Below are positions 43,201 to 55,200 of a stretch of DNA of 64,000 nt, piece by piece (position 1 is the first letter of the stretch; each line of letters starts with the position of its first letter). The DNA lies in NCBI GenBank assembly GCA_963930645.1, contig OZ005648.1:245621436-245685435 (forward strand), written 5' to 3'. The DNA is from Salticus scenicus. Lineage: Eukaryota > Arthropoda > Arachnida > Araneae > Salticidae. The position numbers and the translations under genes are program-made. The notes under the pieces were generated by a model. That model did not search any database, had not been told where the DNA came from, and worked only from the letters and a program-made list of their open reading frames with translations.

Positions 43201-46200
43201 TGTAATTTCATATAATTTATTGTTCTTTTTCCGGCTTTAAATCTCATCAAGTAATAATTAAATAAAATATCAAAGAAAGAGAAACCCATTCATTTTATGC
43301 TTTAAAACCGCAGACGATTTTTTTTATTGTAGCTTCCTGTCTCCAATCAAACGTTTATAGATTCCGTTGAATCATTATAGCTGAAAATAATTTCTAATAT
43401 TTTTTATCAATTGATTTCGCACTCTTAGCCAAATTCTGGATACCTGACAAAATTAAATCACATCCTATGACGTAATTTAATTTTTAGCCAATCCTTTAAC
43501 TATTATTTAGGTTTACCAGATATAAAATTTAAAATGTGTTCAGCCAACTTGATTTTTGGATGCCAAGGACATTTGGCGAAATAAATTAATTAGCTTGCTG
43601 TCTGTCTTTCCGTAAAGATGTTATTTTTTTTATCTTTGAGTCAAAAATGTCGAAATGCTTTCGGTTTAGAAAAGTATATAAAAATGGCTTCCATTCTTCA
43701 TTCGATGTCTCTCTGATTAATAAACTGAAATTCTTCATCATGAATGTTTGCGAATCTACTCATTCGTTTGTGTTCAAAAATGCATTATATATATCTTATA
43801 AGAGTAATAAAGAAATGTAATTTTTCTAAATGGAAAATGACTTCATGCTACATTTTACGGAGCTGAGTGAACCTGGTTCGCGGTTCGCTGTACGTCATGG
43901 CCGCTTCATACTTTAGATATCTCCATCCCAGCTCTTCATTAAACATGGTTTTTTATTTTTTTCCCTTTTTCCCCCATTGAATTATAATCATCCTTGGTAA
44001 ATATTATCTCTAGTTATAATCCCCAGTAAAAATAAACAAAAAAATTATGTGTATTTTTTTTTTTTCTTTTTGTTCGTTTGTTAGTGTGACTAGTTAGTTA
44101 ATATTGTTGCTAGTGATACATGGTATCAATCATTTCATTATTATGGATTCCAAGTATTCTTTAAAATCATGGTGTTATATGTCATTGTTACATATTTTGA
44201 TCTAAGTGGATATTGTTACAACTGTAAAATCTGGTATCTGAGATAATACTGTTTTTCCTCATTCAGTGCACTTCTGCAAAATTGTTTTTATACCATGAAG
44301 GCTTGCTCTGAAGCAGAGTGTTAGTGTTGTTAAGCACTAATAGTTATTGGAGCATACTTGATTTCCCCACTCCACACCAATAATTCTTTTATTCTATGTT
44401 CTAAGTATAAAATGGTCACCTATATATATATATTATAAATTTTTTTGATAGTTAATAAAATTTACCATTATTAATCATCTTCAGTTATTTTCCATCTCTC
44501 TTCAACAATTTGGATTATGCAATAATATTCTATTCAACAGCAAATAATCTCCTTAATAGTAGGAGTTGTTTTTGTGGTTTCTTTAATGGAAGTGTGGGAG
44601 AGAAGGAGAGTATAACTGAATGTTATTTTGTATTTAATGGCTATGTTTACATATGAACAAGAAATATTTAATTCCATTGAAGTTTGCTAACAAATTACAC
44701 TTTGGGAAATCCCCCCCCCCACACACACACACTATTCTTTGAAAATCTTTATAATCTGTGTATTTCTATTTTTTACTTTCTTTTAAAATATTTTATATTA
44801 CCCTTCACTTTAGTGAAGCATTTGCTTTCATGTGATGGAAAAAGCTATCTTTCAAAATATGTTTTCGTAGTTTTTTAAAAAGGGATGGGGGGGGGGGGTA
44901 GTTTCTAAGTAGTTTTATTTCTGATATTCCTTTATAATATTTAATATAAGTTTTGAATAATTCATTTTTAGGTATGATGATTGAAAGTATGGCTGGAAAG
45001 TCTGCTGCATTCGAAGGAACCCTTTATGATGCTACACCATTTGTGTATTCTGAATCAGATACAGCCATCAGTTATTTTGGTGAATGTTTGAAAAATGGTA
45101 AGGAAATTTAAAAAAAAAAAAAAATATTTTTTATTTGTTCAAAATAGTAAAATACCTGTTAGAAACATTTGCACTCCGGGAGTGCTGACAGAAGTGAAAA
45201 TGTGAACAATTACGTGTGTATTTCTTGAATCATCAGGAAATATTTTATTGTGCAGGAAGTACTTTTAAATGAAGCGTTTTTTTATTCATTAATATAAACT
45301 ACTACTACAAAAATTATATTACAATTTCATTTAATGTGCTAATGGCAATAGAGACAGTGTCCGGAGATGAGAGAAGTCGTGTAGAGCCGCACCAGATTGT
45401 AAAAACGTGAGAAAAATGGCGGCTTTGGCCTTTCTTATGGTTTTGTGAGGTCTAACTACGATAGAGACAGTGTCCAGAGATGAGAGAAGTTGTGTAGAGC
45501 CGCACCAGATTGTAAAAAGTGAGAAAAATGGCGGCTTTGGCCTTTCTCACGGTTTTGTGAGGTCTAACTGCAATAGAGACAGTATCCGGAGATGAGAGAA
45601 GTCGTGTAGATCCGCACCAGATTGTAAAAACGTGAGAAAAATGGCATCTTTGGGCTTTCTCACGGTTTTGTGAGGTCTAACTGCAATAGAGACAGTGTCC
45701 GGAGATGAGAAGTCGTGTAGAGCCGCACCAGATTTTAAAACAGTATACAATATATAATTATTAACACTTCACATTAGCAAGTTAATTGTATGATACATTA
45801 TTTGTATCATACAAGGATGGAAAGCGTCAGCTGACGATGACGTGAGTTCAATGATTTTTGTTCACCCAAAAGTTTTCACTTCAAATGGAAAGCATCAGCT
45901 GACAATGATGCGAGTTCAATGATTTTTGTTCACCCAAAAGTGCTCAACACGCCTAAAGAGGTTTTCACTTCAAAAAAGTGCAATAATGCCAAGCAACTTT
46001 TTAATAAAGTATATTTTCTTTCAATTTATGAAAAAGTGAATTTTATGTATTTTTTATCTACATTATCTATCTATTGATATTCAGTTGTACCGTTAGAAAA
46101 TCTTATAATTTGTTGTGTAGCATGAAAATGGAATAATATATGGCTTTGTAGAATTTGGAATTTTTAAATTTTTATCAAACATTTCCCGTGAGATAATTAT

Positions 46201-49200
46201 AGTTTAGTTTATCTTATGGCTATTCATTATTTCACTATTTTGTAACATAATTTCCCAACTGAACCTGCTCCATTTTTCAAAATCCAATGTTGAAATTTTT
46301 TATTTGAAAATTATAAATAAGAATTTTGAAACTTATATTTTAATTTTAACTTCCACTCTTTTAAAAGTATATTTAATAATAAAATGTAGTATTTTCTTAA
46401 AAATGCATTTCAGACTAATGATTACAATATGCAGCCTATTGCAATAAAATACATTTTCATAGTTAGGAAATATGTTTTTTCTTTGTTGGGCGGGCCTTGT
46501 TTAGATCAATCTCCTTTTTCTAAAATTAAGCAGTAATCATGTGGCTTTGATTGATGCATTTTAAAATTTAAAAGTAAATTATGTTTTTAGCTCCTATGTA
46601 TTTCAATAATGCTAAGCTTTATCAGCTCTGTTGCATGTTACTAATGTGATATAAGGATTATTACAGCACAGCACTCTAAATTTTATTTATTTATCTCTAA
46701 TGAATTCTGAGAGAAAAAACGACAATTTTTAAAAGAACTTCTTACTGTTTCATAGTTAAAGCTAATAAGCTATTGCTATGGTGATAATTATTTTTACTAT
46801 TGCTGTCCTGTATCTTTTCTGATTGACTAATATATACACTGATTTTTGAAGTTTGATCTTTTATCTATGAATGCATTTCTTCTCGTCAAACTTCCATATT
46901 TTTAACTTAATATATTTTTCACTCAAATATAATTTAGTAAATTTTTAACAATCTATTTTTTATTTTAACTAAAAAAAATAAAGGGAAATGTGAATAATAA
47001 TTAATTAAATAAAAATGATTTCCTGTTCAAAATCTTCAGAATTCTATTATAAAGAAACATATATATATGTACACTTTAGTGTATTTTAACAAAAAAAATT
47101 ATAAAATAATAAAAGACAATAAAAAGGTGGTGGTTGGGTGGGCAGATGTTTGATTACGGAGGATGGGTGGTTTTGTTTGGCTGGATGTTTAGGTGGGATT
47201 GTGAAATTAGATAAAAAATAAAATAAAGCAGATAGCTTGTTGCATTTACTTTGTATTTATATGCAATCTTTCTTTTTCCATTAAATTTTCAGTTTCTTCA
47301 TTGTTGAGTTATCAACTATTTTTAAAATTGTAATCAAACTATTAAACAAAGTAATCAATAAATTTCATTGTTACTTCATAGTTTCATTATTCTTTATCTG
47401 CTATGAAATTTTTCTTTTGTTTTAATCCATATGACTCCTATTCTGGTCTTGGCAGGCTGGGGGAGTGTTACCGGCGTGAAACTAGTTTAACCCGAAGTTT
47501 CTTAAATTATTCTTTCATAAATTTCATTTTAGTTTAAGTTTTTTTTTGTTAAGATTTTGTTGAGTTAGTTTATTGTTTCGTTTGTTTTCAAGGCTGTTAA
47601 TTAGTGGATTTGGTTTCTTTAAATATGTGTGTATCATGCCCTCATGAATTTTTTTCACCTTTCTTGAGCTTCTCCTACATAAAAGGATTTTTTCATTCTT
47701 ATTGGTCTTTGTGGTTTCAGTGATCTTGTGTCTGTTGCTTGGCTTTTCTACACTTAATGAATCATTATGTATACATATATCAGAAATCCATGATTAATTA
47801 ATATGCATTATTTTACCACAAGAAAAGGAGTATTGTACAAATTCAGCAACTTTTATTCTAAAAGATGTTCTGTAATACGTGCTTGGTATAATTTAAGTAG
47901 TTAACTATGAACAATGTTAAAAATTCAGCAATAATACTGTGAAACGGTTTTCCCCTGTGTAGTGTAGCAAAATCATAACAATGCATAAACTCTTTAGAAG
48001 TAAAAAAACTCAGACTGTGTATACGTGTTTGTGACCATGAAAGATTTAAAACTTTATGATTACAATTTATATCTGTAACATGATTATTTTGTTAAAAAAA
48101 AAAAAAAATACAAGGAAGATATTAGCAAAAAAAAAACAAAGCTGAAACTGAATGTAAAACACAGGCACTGAAATGAAATACTAGAATTTTAATGACAAAA
48201 TCTATTATATTACAGTAATAAATATTTATTTTAATCTTCAATATATATATATGAAAAATATACATCAGAAACATAAAAAATGCTGAAAAAACTAAAAGAA
48301 ACTGAAAAACTAAATGTACAAAAAAGCTTAAATCAGCTGAAAAATCTCGTCCCTGAAATTAGTGTTTGTATCTTTTATAAAATGACTTCAATCTAAGACA
48401 AATGAATTAACCTCTAAAAAACTTTTATTTGGTATTAACCTCCTTTTACCCAGGCTATAACTGTGAAAGTATATTTTTATAATAATAACCAAATATTGGT
48501 TTACATTTTTGAGTTGGCTGCCACCTTGAAAAATTGAAGCTGATGTCTTATATTGAATCGAAACATTTGACATGCAGATTCTGTTTATGTGTTATAATCA
48601 TTGAGTAGATAAACATCTTAACCCAGGTTCTTTGATGTATCACATTCCATAGACTTCCAATTAGCTGATATATTCACTGATTTTCAGAGTTTTTTTTTTT
48701 TTTTTTCCTTCTCTGTAGAAATTGCTTTCTCCGAGTGCAGTTGCTATAAAATTAACTTTTTTATAAGAGAGGTGTAGAAAACAAGTACTGCCTAATGCGG
48801 TCCTCTCACCTTCTTTTTTTTTTAAATTGTTCATTCATTTTCCTTTTGAAATATTGCATCTCTATAGAATTTCTTTTCTTAAATTTCGCTAGACTCCCGA
48901 CTTCATCTAAAAAAGATGATGAATGCAATGGGGCAGAAGTAGTAACTTATTTTCACTGTTCAGCAAATTCCTAATAAATGAATTATTTTATTTCTAGCTG
49001 GTTATGATTATTATGGAACTGAAAGAATGTATAGTGGTGTAGATGGTAGAGAATTAGAAGCAAATATATTTTTTGGTGTAGTTTATTATCAAAGACTGAG
49101 ACATATGGTTGCTGATAAATATCAGGTAAGTAGTTTAAGTTTTATTTTACTTAATTAAATTAGTTGTTTAATTTCATAATATTAAGAGTACTTTCTGTAT

Positions 49201-52200
49201 AATATTTAAGAAGATAATTTAAAATTTAAAAAGGAGGTGAGGACCAATTATAAATCTAAGTAAATAAATTAATTAAATATATATATATGAAAGATATAAA
49301 ATTAATGGATAAAAAGAGGTAAGAAATAAATTAATATCTTTATATTTTAAATTATTGTGTTTACGTTCTACGATATTCTTTTTAGATAGCAGAAAGCATT
49401 AAAAGAAGTTTCATATTAAATTATAAATTGCTCTAAAAGTATAAAAAGTAACGAACAGAAATTACGATCGCAATCATCAGCATTTGAAATGAATAAACAA
49501 ACGATTCATTTAAGTATTTTGATGTCTGGAAATAGCCTAATTAACAATAGGCGCCGGAAAGATTCAATTAAAGAATAAAAGATTTATTAGGCTAAATTAC
49601 GGTTTGATTATTTGATGTCAAATATAAAGCAATAAATAATGATTTCAATGACTTGGCGAGTTGGCAAAATGAAGCGCCAACCAGCGTCGCGATGTATGTG
49701 AAATAAGATATTATAACCAATAGAAAACAATGAAAAGACAGGAAGAGGCGTTAGTTTTGAATAAAATAACCAATTAAATAAAATGGGTTGGGTTTAGAAA
49801 TACGCCAATTTACACCAAAAATTAGGTTTTAAAAGATGGAACTCGCCAAAATTTAGGAGCTTTTTTAATCTTTCTTGATTAGCTCTTGCCAGAAAAAGTT
49901 AGCAACTACGCGCCACCAAATTTTAACGTTTCGTGCGAGGTTGGGTCACCGGAAAATTCTGGTCACGTCGCAGGACTGATTACAAGACCCCAGCAGACTT
50001 CATTGCCTAATAGGACTCGGATTTCTAGCCCAAAAATTGTTTATTTCAAATGCTGATGATCGCAATCATAATTTCCGTTCGTTACTTTTTATACTTTTAG
50101 AGTAATTTATAATTTAATATGAAATTTCTTTTAATGCTTTCTGCTATCTAAAAAGAATACCGTAGAACGTAAACACAATAATTAAAAATATAAAAATATT
50201 AATTTATTTCTTACCTCTTTTTATCCACTATTTTTATATCTTTCATATATATATACAATTAATTTGATCCTTCTAAATTACTGTATTTTTAAAATTATAA
50301 AACTATTTCCAAAGTGTATTTTACATTGCAAATAAGAACTAAACAATAGCAAAAATGTTTATAAATTAAATTTTTTGCTGAACTTATAGCTAAAAATAGG
50401 ATTATTGTTTGTGCTGTTTGTTTTATTCTACTTTTAATTTTCTTATGTTATTGTTACAATATGAATAATCAAAGTGCATAGTATGTAAAATAATTTTTGA
50501 TATATGATTTTAGTATAATATATAAAAAATAAAAAAAATTTGCTTTAAACCCAATGCAATTTAAAACTGTTTTGAATTAGGTTTATATATATATATAAAA
50601 CTGCATTCAAATTCATTTTATTAACTTTCTAGCGGGCGCGCATATATGAGAGATACACTAGCGTTGAATCTCGTTGTATATCTTAAGTCAGAGGCCATTT
50701 GGAACACTTATCTTTGGCTATTCACTTAGTATATATTGGTCTATTTTTAGTTATCTTTTGAACCTCGAGACAATGATATGAAGCTGTATATTTGCTATTT
50801 GTATTTGAAAAATATGCGACCGTTCAAGTAATAATTTGTTACATTTGATTTTTTTTTTTTTTTTTTCGCTGTTTAAAATGATTCTTTGTTGTTTTTGTTT
50901 TAAACATTATTATTTTAAATATTCTTAAAATTAATTAACTTTTAACTTCACACATTTTATTAAAAATGACAAAACATCAACTATATTCTTTATTTTATTT
51001 TCAAATAATTCCGATGTTTCTTTGATTACTTTATATTGATTTTGTGTTTTCAGTTTCATTCTTTCAGTTTTTTTTTTTTTTTTTTTTTAATGAATAGAAA
51101 TTCCAACTGAATGTTCTTATTAATCTTCAAATAGTTATAGTATAATTAAAAGATTCAGATACTTTAAAATATATATTTTACAGTAGTGTATGTGAAAAAT
51201 ACGCGCGACCTTTCATGTTCGTATAAGCAGCACGCCCGCTGGAAGGTTAATAATTATATATATATATATATATATATATTTATCATATCATGCTTTTTTC
51301 TGTTTCTTCAACAAATACTTATTGTTGTTTATCCTTTATTTAGAAAATAATTTATTAAAATGAACTGAAAAAATGTTAAATATAAACACAGCAAGTGAGA
51401 AGAAATGTGTAATTTAAAGGAAATTTTAATGTATTGAATAACTGATGTTAAAAATATGATTTTTTTTTTCTTTCTTTCTTCACCCTTCAATCATTTTGTA
51501 TAGTAATTAATTAAAAGTCCGTATCACAATAACTACTGAAATACATAATTGTGTAAAATGTAAGTAAATAAAAAATATTACTATTAACTTAAAATGTTCA
51601 CTTATTTTCTTCTGTATTATAAGGTTAGAACAACTGGCCCTGTAGAACCTTTAACAAGACAGCCTGTTAAAGGACGAAAAAATAATGGAGGTATAAGGTT
51701 TGGTGAAATGGAGCGAGATTCTTTAATTGCCCATGGAGCTTCTTTGCTTTTGTATGATAGACTCTTTAGATGTTCTGATGGCTGCCAGGTAATGTATCCA
51801 TCTGAAATTTTTAACTGTTTATTTATAAATTTGTCTAATCGAACATTTTATATTTCACATTGTTAAATTAATATGAATGCTTATAGAAACAAACTGAGAT
51901 GAATTCCCATTAATTACTATTTGTTAACTTATTTAAGTGTGATGCAGAGAAAAATGTAGTTGGAGTAGATGTTGTGACATCATTTTTCTAAGGAAGAAAT
52001 AAACAAATCCAAAAAATGTATATGTATTATTGCGATCTTCTGACAGCGACGATAATGATCACAATGCAAATAATTTTGAATGAAAAGAAAAAAATATGAT
52101 CAACTTAAGCTGTGTAAATTTAATTCTGTTAGTGGTGCAAACAATATTACAAATTTTACTAGAAAGAACATTTGTGGATTATTTTCAATGCAGGAAATTA

Positions 52201-55200
52201 TTGGACGTATTGTAGTGGAAACTAATCAATTTGACAAAACCGAACAGAGTTTCAAAGAAATTTCTGTATAGAAATTGAAAATGTATTTCACTAATAGTAT
52301 TGATATCTCTGGTCCAAAAACTTATATTACAAAATTATTGGATCACGAACAAGAGTATTGAAATATCGGTCATCTGAACAGTTTGGTGATATAAGCCAAT
52401 TTTCAACATTTTTGAATGATGCAAATGGGTTAAATCCTTTATCAATTTTAACTGAATTTATTTTTTTTGGTAAAATGTATCATTTTTCGCCTCTAATTTT
52501 CGGCAAAGAGAAAAAAAGTAGGCCATCTACAGGGTTCCCACAGTCCTTGAAAGTACTTGAATTTTGTGTAAAGTCCTTAAAAATCCTTGAAATTTCCACT
52601 CCAATAGACGGGCTTAGCACAAATTCTGTCAAGGCTAAACTATCTCCATCTCCACATGCGCATGCCATTGTCTAATATAATGATTTTGTCATAAAATTCA
52701 TATTTCATTGTCTTGCTTTTGCATATACTTTCAACTTATTATTATTTATTTATTTATTTATTTATTTTTATTATTATTATTTTTTTTTTTTTGCCAGTCT
52801 CATACCTGTTTGATGGACTGGTCATTAATTTTGAGCAGAAAGTGACTAGACAAGGACTCAAACCTAAAAACTTTGGAATAATCATAATGATTCCAAATCT
52901 TGAACTAATCGTTTTTTGACTCTTGTAAAAGTTAATTTGGTCAATCCATCAAAAATGTATTGTGAAAATAGGCAAAGTTATTCTAATTATAAAAAAAAAA
53001 TAATACTAATGAAAGTAGTTATTAAAATTTTGTGTATAGGCCTAGCGTTCTGCGATTTTCCCCTAGTCCTTGAAAAATTTCAAATAGGCCTTGAAAAGTC
53101 CTTGATTTTTTTTCTTTTTTAAGAGTGGGAACCCTGATCTATACTCGAAGGATTTTCATTAAACTCTAAGCTAAGGCGTGAAATTTCCGCTCGCCAGCAG
53201 CGAGTAAAAATTTCACTGTGGCGAGTAAAATTTCGGTCTAAATGTAGATAGAATTCTTACAGTATACCGTGCTACCAAAAAAAAAAATAAATAAATAAAA
53301 ATAAATCTATTTAAAAACGTAAAAACATGCTAATCTTACGTAAGGTGACCAGACATCCTCTTTTTAAGAGGACAGTCGTCTTCTTTTTCAACGCTCTGCC
53401 CTCTTAAACAAAAAATATTACAGGACTAAAAAGTCTTCTTTTTTTTGTTTTTCGTCCTTCGTTCTCTTTTTCAAATGAAAAGGATTTAGTCCTTAATTTA
53501 AAAAAAATCACAAAAGTGGGAAGCTCAATTGGCTGTTGGCTGTCTCGAACGGTTAACACTAACTTTTTTCTGCTAGGTTCGGAAAAGAACAACTTTCTAT
53601 TCTAATAAACTTGCCAAAGCATATTATGGTTTATGTCTATTGAGATTCTTCGAATCACTATTGAAATTGTCATGAAATCATCAAGGAGATGGTCTCTGGT
53701 TGGTATGCGTTGTGTTGACGTGTGTTCACACTTTTGCATGAATAATATTCCTCATAAAAATAGGCCTACCAGTGACCGAGAGGTTCTGTCCTTGAAACTG
53801 GTATACATGAGGCGCTGGCTTCAATACCCGGTCGCACTCGTTGGCTTAGCCGTTAGGAGTTTTCCGTGCTTTTCTCCGAAACTAGGGCTAGAACCTCTTA
53901 GAAAGACCCCACGGAGGACTCTCCTACTCAGGCCTAAAGCCATGGTGCAGACAGTTGGCTTTAATAATAACACTACCAATACCTCACGAAAATATGCAAA
54001 AGTTGGTTAAATTCATTTTATGTCCTCCTGGCAAAAACGCTCCCACAAAGAGACTGTTTTCCTCAATGAACAAAATGTAGACATGTGAAAAAAATCTCCT
54101 TTATATAGCTACTTTAAAAACTTATTAATTACTAAGACTAATCTAGGTTGTACTTGTGAGAACTTTTATAAAATGTTGATATAGAATGACTGTTTGTCAA
54201 AACAAATCGTTTCATCTACTGAATATTAATTTTGTTTTTTCATTTGCTAATTTTAGTTTTTCTTTTATGATTATGATTATTTAAAAAAAAAAAAAAAAAA
54301 GTCTACCAGATTTTTTTATGTAACTGCATGAAGTACCACAAAAAAAAAGTTTTTGTCTACAGCAAAAATTAATAATAAAAAAAACTATATTATCCAGTGA
54401 CATCTATAAAAATTAGGGATTTTTCCTCTTGTATCCGTATATTATTAATTTAAATTAAAGTGCACTGATCCAAATTCATCTTTTGAGATAAAAATGTTTC
54501 CACCACTTGTATAAAGTAGCTTTTGAATAGTTTTTTTAATTATTTTCATTCAATTTTGTGTCTTCTAAAATGACCTCTTTTTCAAAATTGAATGTCTTCT
54601 ATTTTCTTATAAAATAAGACATTGTGTAATTTCTTCTCTTTTTCCAATAAAAAATTCCAGTCACCTTATGCGTAATAATATTATAGTTTTAAAAAATTAA
54701 AGAACACGCTTTTATAGAAATGTGAACTAAAAAGCACAAAATATCTATCTTAGTATTAAAATGCAGGGTAAGAGAAAATCGTGCGAGTGATACACCATAA
54801 TATTTACATATATTTAAATCTTTAATTAAGATAATTTAGAATTAAACAAAAAACATTTTTAAAAAATCTCCCCTGACTGGGCTCAAACGCTAGACCTTTA
54901 GGTTTGTAGCGCAGAGCTTTACTTCACAGCCACAGCGTTCACGTAGGGAAAGTCTTTTTTTACAATAGATTTTTTTGTTTGCTTCCAGAGCGGTTACAAA
55001 CATACATTATACATACATACATGAAGCTAATAAAAGCGTGTTAAAAATATAGAGTAAGTTAATCATATTTTGTGGCGAGTAACTTTTTTTTTTTCAGCGA
55101 GTGTAATCTAAGTTGAAATTTCGGGTCCTGCAATATATCATTCCTGAAAAAACTAGTATATTTGTTTGAATGGTATATATAATTCTATTATTATTTTTAT

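Larger units (their letters stand above)
34541..43943 (+). mobile_element. Ty3/Gypsy LTR retrotransposon, apparently complete
   Basis: A 9,403-bp element in the same orientation as POLR1B, in the intron between exons 29041-29197 and 44972-45097. It has two 924-bp LTRs with one difference (C at 34709, T at 43188). CATGG flanks it directly on both sides (34536-34540, 43944-43948). It has a candidate primer-binding site, open gag, open pol in the -1 frame with order protease, reverse transcriptase, RNase H, integrase, and a purine-rich tract before the 3' LTR. The domain order defines Ty3/Gypsy. There is no env-like ORF. The near-identical LTRs imply a recent insertion. Confidence 0.96.

Noticed and set aside
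49445..50075. Hammerhead core in the 49-kb inverted repeat (CTGATGAT)
   Set aside because: The CUGAUGA box is present but there is no GAAA box at a suitable distance on either strand.
52020..52400. Possible piggyBac transposase relic (SSDSDDNDHN, then EIIGRIVVETNQF)
   Set aside because: The acidic start and the ETNQF phrase are suggestive, but the match is too short and broken by stops.
53633..54010. 125-codon + ORF
   Set aside because: It runs through the tRNA-like SINE candidate and has no protein motif.
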